Source: Haloarculaceae archaeon (GTDB lineage: Archaea; Halobacteriota; Halobacteria; Halobacteriales; Haloarculaceae). From it: DNA of 64,000 nucleotides. Where the stretch lies: NCBI GenBank assembly GCA_007122455.1, contig SKTU01000006.1:1-64000 (forward strand), written 5' to 3'. The notes below the pieces were generated by a model. It did no database searches. It saw only the letters and a program-made list of their open reading frames with translations, and was not told where the DNA came from. The translations under genes and the position numbers were made by a program. This document shows positions 8,846 through 18,698 of this stretch, piece after piece (positions within the stretch are counted from its first letter, which is position 1; each line of letters starts with the position of its first letter).

Positions 8846-9649
8846 ATGCTAGAAAGACAGACATATGTACGTTCTTCAGGATTTCAGCAGTATGATGCAC
8901 CTGTCTGGTTCTTGACCATTCTTGGCACTCTACTAGGGATCGCTAGTATCGTGCACGTGTACACCAATCCCGAGCCGATGAATGCGTGGGTCACTGAATT
9001 CATCCTTGTTGGTGTGTTGATCGCCTTGGTCCTATACGGTGGGTACTGGATGGCAACGCGCCCGCTAAACCATTCAGATCGCTGGAATATTGCCATATGG
9101 AGTCTCTTCGGTGGAGGATTCGTTGGGTTACTCGTAACTGGATACATCGTAACCGAACAAATAGATAGCGAGGTAATCGTTGAGCCAGGTGAATTATTAC
9201 TTTTTGGCGTATTTGGTGGTGTAGTTGTTTCATTGTACGCGTCACTGTTAAACGAACGTCGCCACTTGATCAAAGACCTTGAGATGAGCAAGGAGACTCA
9301 GTTAACCGAAAGAGCGAATGAACACCTCTCGAACGATGCGCGGGTTTTGGCAGAACTCACTCTGGATACCCGTTCGCGAAACATACTTCAGGTTCTCATT
9401 CTAGCTGAAACGTCACTTGATGTCGAGACGATTGTCAGCCGAATCGCGGCAATAGAAAACACAGATCCGCGAACAGTATCTCTGGATATAACTCGCGTAC
9501 GACTCCCCAAGCTCGAAAACTGGGGTTTCATTCATTACGAATCCGATACTGAGGTCGTTCATTCTCCTGACCGGATTGCACAAGTCGCAAATGCGAGAGA
9601 TGAACTCGGGGCGTCTGGCCAGCAACTCGCTTCGATGGTAGATCGGTAA
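8846..9649 (+). CDS. Membrane protein with cytoplasmic winged-helix (DUF7344-like) domain
   Basis: Four predicted TM segments in the N-terminal half, then NDARVLAELTLDTRSRNILQVLILAETSLDVETIVSRIA...VSLDITRVRLPKLENWGFIHYE. Confidence 0.7.
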   Translation: MLERQTYVRSSGFQQYDAPVWFLTILGTLLGIASIVHVYTNPEPMNAWVTEFILVGVLIALVLYGGYWMATRPLNHSDRWNIAIWSLFGGGFVGLLVTGYIVTEQIDSEVIVEPGELLLFGVFGGVVVSLYASLLNERRHLIKDLEMSKETQLTERANEHLSNDARVLAELTLDTRSRNILQVLILAETSLDVETIVSRIAAIENTDPRTVSLDITRVRLPKLENWGFIHYESDTEVVHSPDRIAQVANARDELGASGQQLASMVDR

Positions 9650-9973
9650 CCGATCATTCAGTACACATGGTTTTGTGAGTAATTCAGATATAGTTTCTTC
9701 TAAGATACACGTTGTGAAAATTGATTCATATGATTATCCCAGAAACGAATGGCTGTAGTGTACTGCATACACTCCCTACATGTTGCACGCTGTTTTTACC
9801 AGTTGGCGTATGTGCCAGACTCCATTGTGATACATCGTCCACCTGTACCAACCACCGACCGAATCCACGAGAAGCATTCTATGACAGGCTCAGCTACTGG
9901 TAAGCCGAGCCGGCGGAAAACGCACGCGAACCAACACCTCCGATACGTTTCGGCGCTTCTCGAACCGCCCGCT

Positions 9974-10837
9974 TCAGTCGTCGGCGTCGCCCGTCTCGAT
10001 CGGCGCACCGACGAGGTTCCCCCACTCGGTCCAGGAGCCGTCGTAGTTGACGGCGTCCTCGTAGCCGAGCAGTTCGTGGAGTGCGAACCACGCCACCGAC
10101 GACCGCTCGCCGATCCGGCAGTAGGCGACGGTCGTTTCGTCGCCGTCGACGCCCTCGGCGGCGTACAGCTCGCGGATCTCGTCGGCGGTCTTGAACGTCC
10201 CGTCGTCGTTCGTGACGGCCGCCCACGAGATGTTCTTCGCACCGGGGATGTGACCGCCGCGCTGGGCCGTCTCGTTGAGACCCGGCGGGGCGAGCACCTC
10301 GCCGCGGAACTCCTCGGGACTGCGGACGTCGACCAGCGGCAGGCCGCGCTCGATCGCGTTCTCGACGTCCTCGCGGTAGGCGCGGATCGACTCCCGCGGC
10401 CCAGAGGCGTCGTACTCGACCGCGGAGAACTCCGGAACGTCGGTCGTCGTCGGATAGTCGTTCGCCAGCCAGTATTCCCGGCCGCCGTCGAGCAGTTTCA
10501 CGTCGTCGTGGCCGTAGTATTTGAACTGCCAGTAGGTGTAGGCCGCGAACCAGTTGGCGTTGTCACCGTAGAGGACGACCGTCGATTCCTCCGTGATGCC
10601 GTGCTCGCCGAGCAGCGATTCGAACGCCTCCTTCTCGAGGATGTCGCGGGTCGTCTGGTCCTGCAGATCCGTCTCCCAGTTGAAGCCGATCGCACCGGGT
10701 GCGTGTTCCTCTTCGTACGCTTCCGTGTCGACGTCGACCTCCACCAGACGGAGATCGGGGTCGTCGCTCTGGAACGCTTCGAGTCGGTCCTCGACCCAGT
10801 CGGCCGAGACGAGAACGTCTTTTGCGTAGTCGCTCAT
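9974..10837 (-). CDS. Sulfurtransferase (tandem rhodanese domains)
   Basis: GAIGFNWETDLQD, LYGDNANWFAAYTYWQFKYYGHDDVKLLDGGREYW, active-site loop AYCRIGERSS. Confidence 0.92.
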   Translation of the reverse strand: MSDYAKDVLVSADWVEDRLEAFQSDDPDLRLVEVDVDTEAYEEEHAPGAIGFNWETDLQDQTTRDILEKEAFESLLGEHGITEESTVVLYGDNANWFAAYTYWQFKYYGHDDVKLLDGGREYWLANDYPTTTDVPEFSAVEYDASGPRESIRAYREDVENAIERGLPLVDVRSPEEFRGEVLAPPGLNETAQRGGHIPGAKNISWAAVTNDDGTFKTADEIRELYAAEGVDGDETTVAYCRIGERSSVAWFALHELLGYEDAVNYDGSWTEWGNLVGAPIETGDADD

Positions 10838-11084
10838 TGCGGCTCCCGCTTGGGACGGTGTGCGTAAAGCCCCGACCGTAACGGCACGTTCGGCCCCTCC
10901 TCGCCGGTGACGGCAAGGATCCGCGGACCGCGGTGACATCGGATCCGCGATCGGCCGTCGCGCCCGTGTCGGCTTTCGACCCGATACGTCCCGAACGCCC
11001 GACGCAGATAGGGGTGTATATTGCCGTTTCCGTGCTCGGCGGACAACGCGGAACGGTCAAACATCGCCGCGTCCAACGGCGGGT

Positions 11085-11876
11085 ATGAACGAACGCGTCG
11101 TTTCGGTGTCGTGGGTGAACCAGCGGCTCGGCGATCCGTCGGTTCGGGTCGTCGACGTTCGTGATCCGTGGGAGTTCGAGGGAATCGGCCACGTTCCCGG
11201 AGCGGTCAACATCCCGTTCGAGGAGTTCCGTGCACCCTCGGCCGGCGCCGCCGAGGCCGGAATGCTCCCCGGCGCTGCGGTGTTCGCCGACCTCGTCGGT
11301 GCCGCCGGCATCGACGCCGACGACGAGCTCGTCGCCTACGACGACGACCACGGCGTCTTCGCGGCCCGATTTCTCGTTACTGCGGAGCTGTACGGTCACG
11401 ATCCGGAGAAGCTCCACCTGCTCGACGGCGATTTCAGCACGTGGCAGCGGGAGGGTACGGGAAGCGACGTCTCCACCGACGCGGCGCCGACGACGTATCC
11501 GGCCGCGTTCAACTCGGAGGGCCCGCTGGTCGAGATCGACACCGTCCGGGCGGCGATCGACGATCCCGAAACGGTCGTCGTCGACGTTCGCGAACCTCAC
11601 GAGTACGACGCGGGACACCTCCCGAACGCGGTGCAACTCGACTGGCGGACGCTCGTCGACGAGGAGACGCGCGGACTGCGTCCGGAGGACGAACTGCGAA
11701 CGGTGCTGGCAGCGCACGGCATCACGCCGGATCGCCGCGTGTTGCTCTACTGTAACACCGCCCGACGGATCAGCCACACCTACGTCGTGCTCCGCGCGCT
11801 CGGCTACGAACACGTCGACTTTTACGAGGGGTCGCTCACCGAGTGGGAAGCGGTCGGCGAGGAACTGACCGAGTGA
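11085..11876 (+). CDS. Sulfurtransferase (tandem rhodanese domains)
   Basis: VRVVDVRDPWEFEGIGHVPGAVNIPFEEF, VVVDVREPHEYDAGHLPNA, active-site loop YCNTARRIS. Confidence 0.92.
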   Translation: MNERVVSVSWVNQRLGDPSVRVVDVRDPWEFEGIGHVPGAVNIPFEEFRAPSAGAAEAGMLPGAAVFADLVGAAGIDADDELVAYDDDHGVFAARFLVTAELYGHDPEKLHLLDGDFSTWQREGTGSDVSTDAAPTTYPAAFNSEGPLVEIDTVRAAIDDPETVVVDVREPHEYDAGHLPNAVQLDWRTLVDEETRGLRPEDELRTVLAAHGITPDRRVLLYCNTARRISHTYVVLRALGYEHVDFYEGSLTEWEAVGEELTE

Positions 11877-11920
11877 ACTGTCACCCGCTCGCGGCTGAGA
11901 TCGTGCACGCCTCTCTCGAA

Positions 11921-12949
11921 TTAATCCTCGAAGGAGGGGTTCCGCCGATCGCTGAGCAGCTCGACGATCTCGACGAGCAGCGCGACGACGAGCGGTCCGG
12001 CGATGATTCCCACGACGCCGATCGTGAGCACGCCGCCGACGAAGCCGACGAAGTAGAGACTCGCCGGCAGTTTCGCGTGGGTCGAGGCCATCCTGGGGCG
12101 GATGATCACGTCCGGAAGCAGCCCGATGAGTAGCGGTCCGAGCACGATGATGCCGACGGCGCGCTCCGGCATCCCGATCAGCAGATCGTAGCCGGCGAGT
12201 AGGGCCGCGAGCATCCCCGGACCGACGATCGGGATGAACTGGAGAATCGCCGAGAGCACTGCCAGGACGAACACCGACTCGTAGCCCAGCGCGTAAAAGA
12301 CGACGAGTGCGATCGGGAACGTGAGTACAGCGGTCGCGGCCTGGACGACGTAGAGCGCGTACAGCGTCCCGCCGACGCGCTCGTGGAGCGCACGAATGAT
12401 GTCGTGGTACGCCGGCGGCGTGATCTCGAAGGCGGCCCGCCCGACGGCTTCCGGCCGGAGCTGGAGGCCGTAGAGGACGAGAACGAACATCGCCAGTTGT
12501 AGTATAATAAAGATCGAATCGGCCGCCAGCGAAAACGCCAGCGATCTGAGACTCTCCGTGGCGAGTTCGGCGAGTGAGGCGACGTCGATGACGACCTCGA
12601 ACCCGAACACCGCGACCGGGAGCGTCTCGGGAAGATCCTGCAGGAGTTCGACGATCGAGTCCCGCCGCCGAAACAGCGTCCACGCGATCGGCGCCAACAG
12701 GAGCGTGACGGCCAGAAACGCCGCCGTCGTGACGAGCGCGCTCGCGACCCGTCTGGAGGCGCCATGGGCGACCAGCCACTGTCGCAGCGGATAGAGCACG
12801 TAGGCGACGGTGATCGCGAAGAACACCACGTCCACCACCTCGAAGAGAAGCACGGTCGCCACCGCGCCGACCGCGATGAGCAACCCGGCGAGCACGTACC
12901 GGCGACGACGAAGCGTTGACACGGATCGGGGTTCACCGTCGACACGCAA
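11921..12949 (-). CDS. AI-2E family transporter (PerM-like)
   Basis: Multiple TM segments, VFVLAVLSAILQFIPIVGPGMLA motif typical of the AI-2E exporter family. Confidence 0.88.
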   Translation of the reverse strand: MRVDGEPRSVSTLRRRRYVLAGLLIAVGAVATVLLFEVVDVVFFAITVAYVLYPLRQWLVAHGASRRVASALVTTAAFLAVTLLLAPIAWTLFRRRDSIVELLQDLPETLPVAVFGFEVVIDVASLAELATESLRSLAFSLAADSIFIILQLAMFVLVLYGLQLRPEAVGRAAFEITPPAYHDIIRALHERVGGTLYALYVVQAATAVLTFPIALVVFYALGYESVFVLAVLSAILQFIPIVGPGMLAALLAGYDLLIGMPERAVGIIVLGPLLIGLLPDVIIRPRMASTHAKLPASLYFVGFVGGVLTIGVVGIIAGPLVVALLVEIVELLSDRRNPSFED

Positions 12950-13182
12950 AACCGTTTCCCGGCCAGTTCCCCGTTGGTGCGCTTCGAAACGGGAGCCGTC
13001 GATAGAGCGTGTGCCTCAGGGCCGTTCGAGACGTCGCTTCAATGGGGTGGTCTACAGCTCCATGAGGTGTGATAGCTCGCGAGCTCCAGATGAAATCGAG
13101 GGGTTTACGGTTCGGGCTACTGCTGTCGGTTTTCTCCCTCCGCAGGTGGAGAACGCGTCAGACGATCGGCTGACGCTCCGCA

Positions 13183-15525
13183 CTACGATCGGAACCGCTC
13201 GAGCCCCAGCTCGAGCATGTCCGGGCTGACCGGCTGGAACTCCTCGCGCTCGACGTCGCCGAGCAGATCGCGAACGCTATCCCACGAGTCGCGGGCGTAT
13301 CGCTCGTCGCAGAGCACCCGGACGCCGCACTCGTCGGGTCCCCGGATGACGCGGCCGATCGCCTGCCGGGCTTTCCGGACTGCCGGCACCGCCAGGGCCG
13401 ATCGGAAGCCGTCGCCGAACGCCCGCTCGTAGGCGGTGCGGACCGCTCGAGTCCGCGGACTGGCGGTGTTGATGATCGGGACGCCGCAGACGATCGCCGC
13501 CGAGAGCCGGTCTCCCCGGTAGTCGACGCCCTCCGTCAGCGTTCCTCGGAGGCTCGTGACGAGTACTTTCGGGGCTCCGTCGAAGAACCGCTGCTTCAGC
13601 CGTTCGGTCGCGACGTCGTCGCTCGCCTCGTCGAGCAACACCGTCTTCTCGTGATCCTCCAGCACCGACGCCGCCCACTCGGCTTCCCCGTATGATGGCA
13701 TCCCCACGAGGACGTTCCCCGGAACGTCGGCGATTTCTCGAAGCGCGTGAGCGTACGCTCGACGGGTCGGGCGCTCCTCGTCCGGATCGCCGCGATTCGC
13801 GTAGGTGAACTTCGGCGTCGCGACGGCGAAGGAGGCCCGGTTCTCCTCGGGGAACTCGAGCCCGTAGGTCCGCGTGACGATCGGACGCCCCCGCTCCGAC
13901 TCGAGATGCTCGAGACCGGTCACCTCGGCGAACATCTCGATCGGCTCGAGCGTCGCACTCATCAGCACGCCCCCGCCGAACGCGGCGAGCCGCTCGCCGA
14001 TCGCGTCCGCCGGGAGGCAGTTGTGCAGCGAGAGCCGCGCGTTGTACGCGCGCTGCCAATCGTCCTCGGGGTACGTTCCGTCGAAGGTGCGTTCGAGTTC
14101 GATCTCCCGGAAGAAGTGTTCGTGATCGGCACGTCCCCACGCCGCCAGCGACCGGCCGACGCCCTGGATCGTCCGTCGGCTGTCTTCGTCCTCGACGGTG
14201 TCGAGCACTCGAGCGACGACGGCGCCGACGCTCTCGGCCCGCGCCCACGTGCCGGCGTCGTACCCCTGCCGTTCGGCCCATCGCGTTAACTCGTCGATCG
14301 CCGGCGTCTCCGGCTCTCGAAGCGGGATCTCCTCGTCTTCTAGCGCGTCGATGTTTCGCCGCCAGCCGGGATGTTCCTCGTCGAGATGGGCAGTGACGCG
14401 TCGATCGAGCTCCGACCGAAGATCCCGAACGAACTGTCGCGTCCTGCGCAACTCATCGAGCGTCACGTCGGTCTCGCTCAACTCCGTCCGGATCGTCTCC
14501 GCCGTCGCCCGTGCGCTCGCACCGTGGCGGGCGTCCGAGCCGGCTTCCTCGATCGCCACCAGCGGCTCGATCACCCGGGAGAGCTCGCCTTCCGTGTCCC
14601 GAAGCGCCGCGTCGGAGACGCCGTCGCCGACGAGATCGCGAACTCTCGGTTCGAGCATGTGGGCCTCGTCACAGACGACGAACGTCGATTCGTCGAGGAC
14701 GGCGCCGGTGAACGTCTCGGTCGTCACCGGATCGAAGGCGTGGTAGTAGTTCCCGACGAGAATCTCGGTTCGCTCGACGAGCGCACCCATCACCGAGTGC
14801 GGACAGGACCCCCGAGAGGCGGCGAGTCTGACGAGATCCTCGCTCTCCAGCAGTCCCATCCCCGTCGGATCGAACGGCACCGCCTCGGACGGATCGCCGT
14901 CGTCGGGGAGATCCGCGAGGAACTGCGCGTAGAACGGGCAGTATTCGGTTTCGCCGCCGTCCTCGGGCGTTTCGGGCGGATACGGTGTCGTCTCCCCGGC
15001 GACCTCGAGATACGTCGCGCCGCCGTCGGCGCCGGAGTCCGCGAGCCCGACTTGCTGACTGCGGGCCGACGCCGCGAGCGCGTCGGCGGTCGTCTCCTCG
15101 GTGAGTCCACGGGTTCGGTCCCGAAGTCCTTCACAGCGCTCGTAGACGTTCGTCCCGTCGATTCCGCCCGTTCCGGCGAGATTGTACGGGCAGACGTCGG
15201 CCTTCCCGACGAGTGTCATCGCCGACACCGGCTGGAACTCCTCCGGGAGGTTCGCGTTTATCGTTCGGATGTCCGATTCGAACTGTCGGAGCTGCTGTTT
15301 GACGCTCGTCAGCACGAGGACGCGCTCGAACTGACTCTCCGGATCCCGGACGAGGTGGATCCCCGCGGTGAGTGCGAGCATCGTCTTTCCGGTTCCGCAG
15401 GCGCCCTCGAGCGCGAGAAAGCCCGATCGCTCCGCGGTTTCGATCGCGGTCTCGATTCCGTCGATCTGCTCGTCGTACGGTTCGGGATGGCCGAAGATCG
15501 GCCGCCACGCGGCGTCGGAAGACAC
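13183..15525 (-). CDS. ATP-dependent DNA helicase, Rad3/XPD/DinG-like
   Basis: LALEGACGTGKTMLAL Walker A, VVCDEAHMLEPRVRDLV DEAH box, Cys residues between motifs, QAIGRVIRGPDECGVRVLCDERY; GTG start at 15525 with TTTATT about 28 nt upstream. Confidence 0.9.
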   Translation of the reverse strand: MSSDAAWRPIFGHPEPYDEQIDGIETAIETAERSGFLALEGACGTGKTMLALTAGIHLVRDPESQFERVLVLTSVKQQLRQFESDIRTINANLPEEFQPVSAMTLVGKADVCPYNLAGTGGIDGTNVYERCEGLRDRTRGLTEETTADALAASARSQQVGLADSGADGGATYLEVAGETTPYPPETPEDGGETEYCPFYAQFLADLPDDGDPSEAVPFDPTGMGLLESEDLVRLAASRGSCPHSVMGALVERTEILVGNYYHAFDPVTTETFTGAVLDESTFVVCDEAHMLEPRVRDLVGDGVSDAALRDTEGELSRVIEPLVAIEEAGSDARHGASARATAETIRTELSETDVTLDELRRTRQFVRDLRSELDRRVTAHLDEEHPGWRRNIDALEDEEIPLREPETPAIDELTRWAERQGYDAGTWARAESVGAVVARVLDTVEDEDSRRTIQGVGRSLAAWGRADHEHFFREIELERTFDGTYPEDDWQRAYNARLSLHNCLPADAIGERLAAFGGGVLMSATLEPIEMFAEVTGLEHLESERGRPIVTRTYGLEFPEENRASFAVATPKFTYANRGDPDEERPTRRAYAHALREIADVPGNVLVGMPSYGEAEWAASVLEDHEKTVLLDEASDDVATERLKQRFFDGAPKVLVTSLRGTLTEGVDYRGDRLSAAIVCGVPIINTASPRTRAVRTAYERAFGDGFRSALAVPAVRKARQAIGRVIRGPDECGVRVLCDERYARDSWDSVRDLLGDVEREEFQPVSPDMLELGLERFRS

Positions 15526-15607
15526 AGCCGTGGTTGACGCCCGATCGAATAAAGGCGTTCGGACGCGCCGCGACGGTTCTTTATTGCGGGCTCCCCTCGG
15601 CGTACCC

Positions 15608-16153
15608 ATGGACGTCGATGCGTGGCGCGAGGAGCTCGAATCCTACCGCGCCCGAAAGGACGAACAGTTCCGCGGGCGACAGTCGCCGCTCCCGCCGGAG
15701 GAACGCGAGGAGTTCGACGGACTGGCGTATTTCGATCCGGATCCCGCGTACCGAGTCGAGGCGACCGTCGAACCGATCGACAGCGACGAAACCGTTCGCA
15801 TGGAGACGACTGCCGGCGGCGAACAGCTCTACGAGCGGGCCGCGCGCCTGCGCTTCGAACTCGGTGACGACGAGCGGACGCTCGTCGCCTACCAGCGGGT
15901 CGACCACGAGGAGGGATCGCTCTTCGTCCCGTTCCGCGACAAGACGACCGGCCAGCAGACGTATCCGGCCGGTCGGTACATGGAACTGCATTACGAGGGA
16001 TCGCTCGACGACCTGGACGAGGAAACGACCGTTCCGGTCGATTTCAACCTCGCGTACAGCCCGTTCTGTGCGTACAGCGACGCCTACGACTGCCCGCTTC
16101 CGCCGGCCGAGAACTGGCTCGAGACCGAGATTCGGGCCGGCGAGCGGTACTAG
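15608..16153 (+). CDS. DUF1684 family protein
   Basis: MDVDAWREELESYRARKDEQFRGRQSPLPPEEREEFDGLAYFDPDPAYR and DFNLAYSPFCAYSDAYDCPLPPAENWL; TTTATT 28 nt upstream of ATG. Confidence 0.88.
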   Translation: MDVDAWREELESYRARKDEQFRGRQSPLPPEEREEFDGLAYFDPDPAYRVEATVEPIDSDETVRMETTAGGEQLYERAARLRFELGDDERTLVAYQRVDHEEGSLFVPFRDKTTGQQTYPAGRYMELHYEGSLDDLDEETTVPVDFNLAYSPFCAYSDAYDCPLPPAENWLETEIRAGERY

Positions 16154-16926
16154 CTCCGGTCCTCGGGAACGATCGTCGGGATCGGGTAGGTGCCGCCGTT
16201 GGCGTGAACCACCTGACCGGTGACGAACGACGCCCGCTCGGAGGCGAGGAAGCTCACGACGTCGGCAATCTCCTCCGGATCGCCGAGCCGTCCCAGCGGG
16301 GTCGCATCGACGATCGACCGCTTTTTCCGCTCGAACGACTCGCTCGGCTCCCGATCGGTGTCGATCAGGCCGGGCGAGACGGCGTTGACGCGGATGTCGT
16401 CCTTCCCCAGCTCGGTTGCGAGCTGTCGCGTGATCCCCTCGATCGAGAACTTCGTTCCGTAGGAGTGGACGTGGCCGGGATCTCCGAGATAGACCAGCGC
16501 GCCGATGGTGTTGACGATGGAGCCGCCGCCGCGCTCGAGCATGTCGGGGACGACGTGTTGGGCCGTCAGGATCTGCCCCCGGAAATTCACGTTCGCGACG
16601 CGCTCTATGTCGTCGATGTCGATGTCGAGGAACGGCTTCACCGGGCGGTACGTCGCGTTGTTGACCAGAGCGTCGATCGGTCCGAGCTCGTCGCGGATCT
16701 CGGTGACCATCGACTCGACCTCATCGGGAGAGCCAAGGTCCGCGGTCGCCGCGGCGGCGTTCCCGCCCGCGGCCTCGACGCGTCGCGCGGTTTCCGCACA
16801 TCCCTCGGCGTCGGTTCGGGAGGTGACGCCCACGTCGGCGCCCTCCTCGGCCAGTTTCACCGCGACGGCTCGCCCGATGTTTCGACTCGCACCGGTCACC
16901 AGTGCAGTTCTGCCTTCGAGTTCCAT
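16150..16926 (-). CDS. SDR family oxidoreductase
   Basis: TALVTGASRNIGRAVAVKLAEEGADV, SYGTKFSIEGITRQLATELGKDDIRVNAVSPGLIDT. Confidence 0.92.
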   Translation of the reverse strand: MELEGRTALVTGASRNIGRAVAVKLAEEGADVGVTSRTDAEGCAETARRVEAAGGNAAAATADLGSPDEVESMVTEIRDELGPIDALVNNATYRPVKPFLDIDIDDIERVANVNFRGQILTAQHVVPDMLERGGGSIVNTIGALVYLGDPGHVHSYGTKFSIEGITRQLATELGKDDIRVNAVSPGLIDTDREPSESFERKKRSIVDATPLGRLGDPEEIADVVSFLASERASFVTGQVVHANGGTYPIPTIVPEDRS

Positions 16927-17084
16927 ACGTAACGCACCTCAGCGGTGACCACAGTGTTATGGGTATCGGAAACGAGTTCGTCGATCGGCACTCCCCGCGC
17001 TTTCTCTTGGTTTTTGACAGTAACTCCATCAGAAATATACATCACCTAATATTAGATAAATTATTAATATGAAAGTAATATCGG

Positions 17085-17098
17085 TGCATATATGCACG
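17085..17098. promoter_or_regulatory. 14-bp perfect palindrome GTGCATATATGCAC overlapping the putative tctC TATA box
   Basis: Perfect palindrome; its TATATG core lies about 32 nt upstream of the tctC ATG. Confidence 0.6.
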
Positions 17099-17121
17099 TC
17101 TACTACTTCGCTGTCGTCACC

Positions 17122-18171
17122 ATGCAACGACGAACGTTCGTGAAAGTAGCAGGCGGCGCGTCGATGATCGGTCTCGCTGGTTGTACCGGTGACGACGACG
17201 ACGGCAACGAAAACGGGAACGGCGGTAACGGCAACGGGAACGGTGGTAACGGCAATGGAAACGGTAACGGCGGTGACTCGTTCCCGTCCGAAGACCTCCG
17301 TTTCGTCGTGCCGTACTCCGCTGGCGGCGGCAGCGACACCTACGCGCGCCAGATCGCGAGCGTTCTTCAGGAGGTCCGGGACGTGACGATCACGGTCGAA
17401 AACCACGAGGGGTCCGGCGGAATGATCGGAACCAACGAGCTGGTCGGCGCCGGCCGTAACGGTCACGACATCCTCACGCACAACCTCCCGACGATCGCAC
17501 TGGAGTATCTCCAGCAGGACATCGACATCTTCGACATTGACGACCTTCGCGGTGCCGCCATCGCCACCTACGCGACGACGCCACGGATGACGGTCAAGAA
17601 CCCGGATCTCGATATCGACACCTACGAGGAGCTCATCGAGCGACAGGACGAGATCGCCTACGGAACGCCCGGCGGTACCGAACTGGGAATCCTCCAGATA
17701 GCCCGGGAACTTCACGGATTCGAACCCGCTACGCACGTCCAGTACGACGGCGGAAACCCCGCGGGACAGGCGGCCGCCTCCGGCGAGGTCGACGTCGCCT
17801 CGGCCCCCGAGGGGAGCTTCCAGGGCGCGGTCGGATCCGGCGACATCGAACCGCTCTTCACCTGGTCCAGCCAGGGATCGAACATCTTCGACGGCGTTCC
17901 GACGATCGCCGACGAGGAGCAGGGCGGCTTCGAACCGTTCGACTGGCTCTCGGAAACCGGCCGTGCGCTCTGGACGAACCCCGAGGCGTCCGAGGAGGCG
18001 CTCGAGTGGTGGGAGTCGGCCATCGAAGACGTGATGACTTCCGACCAGATGCAGGAGTGGTCCGACGAGACCGGTCAGAACATCCAGTTCGACGGACGAG
18101 AGACGACGAACGCGTCGTTCGTCGATGCCCTTGAGGGGCTCGAAGAGGATCTCGACCTCGAGGACCTGTAA
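17122..18171 (+). CDS. tctC: Tripartite tricarboxylate transporter substrate-binding protein
   Basis: Tat/lipobox N-terminus MQRRTFVKVAGGASMIGLAGCTG, VVPYSAGGGSDTYARQIA; followed by TctB and TctA. Confidence 0.93.
   Translation: MQRRTFVKVAGGASMIGLAGCTGDDDDGNENGNGGNGNGNGGNGNGNGNGGDSFPSEDLRFVVPYSAGGGSDTYARQIASVLQEVRDVTITVENHEGSGGMIGTNELVGAGRNGHDILTHNLPTIALEYLQQDIDIFDIDDLRGAAIATYATTPRMTVKNPDLDIDTYEELIERQDEIAYGTPGGTELGILQIARELHGFEPATHVQYDGGNPAGQAAASGEVDVASAPEGSFQGAVGSGDIEPLFTWSSQGSNIFDGVPTIADEEQGGFEPFDWLSETGRALWTNPEASEEALEWWESAIEDVMTSDQMQEWSDETGQNIQFDGRETTNASFVDALEGLEEDLDLEDL
17203..17275 (+). repeat. Degenerate GGNAAC hexamer repeat encoding a Gly/Asn-rich linker
   Basis: DGNENGNGGNGNGNGGNGNGNGNGGDSF directly after the lipobox. 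Confidence 0.8.
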
Positions 18172-18188
18172 ACGCCCCTTCGACCATC

Positions 18189-18698
18189 ATGGTCCGAGAA
18201 TACAGTAACGACGATCTGATCGCCCTCGTCTTCCTCGTCGTGGGGGCTCTCGCGTTTTACGAGGCGTACACGGAGTTCCCCTACGAAGAGGGGGTCTTTC
18301 CGATGATCGCGTCGGGGATCATGGTGTTCGCCGCGGCTATCTGGCTCCTGCGATCGTTCCTCCCGGGCGTTATTTATTCGGCACTTATCGAGTTCGAAGA
18401 ATCCCGCGAGATCGACGAACTCGTCGACGATGCGTCCGACGGGACGGAGGCGGAGACCGAAGAGCAGCCGGCGATGTACAAGCTGATCCTGCTCTCCGGC
18501 GGATACGTGGGTGTTGCCTATCTCATCGGATTTCTCTGGGCGACACCGGTGTTCGTGACCGCCTACGGCCTCTTCAGGAAGTTCGATCTGAAGAACCACG
18601 TCGTCATCAACGCCATCGCGTTCCTCGTCGTCTTTAGCTTCGCCTTCTTCACCACCGTTCCGATCGACCAGGGCGCTCTCTGGGGGTACCGTGTATGA
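18189..18698 (+). CDS. tctB: Tripartite tricarboxylate transporter TctB family protein
   Basis: Small four-TM protein between TctC and TctA; overlaps tctA start by 4 nt. Confidence 0.88.
   Translation: MVREYSNDDLIALVFLVVGALAFYEAYTEFPYEEGVFPMIASGIMVFAAAIWLLRSFLPGVIYSALIEFEESREIDELVDDASDGTEAETEEQPAMYKLILLSGGYVGVAYLIGFLWATPVFVTAYGLFRKFDLKNHVVINAIAFLVVFSFAFFTTVPIDQGALWGYRV

Noticed and set aside
10563-12779. 738-aa minus-strand ORF across the rhodanese and AI-2E genes
   Set aside because: Spans three well-supported genes in a shadow frame; composition dominated by R, G, P, D.
12960-13182. Apparently non-coding gap between the AI-2E transporter and the helicase
   Set aside because: Looked for tRNA, small RNA or transposon ends; only weak ORF fragments were seen, no defensible feature.
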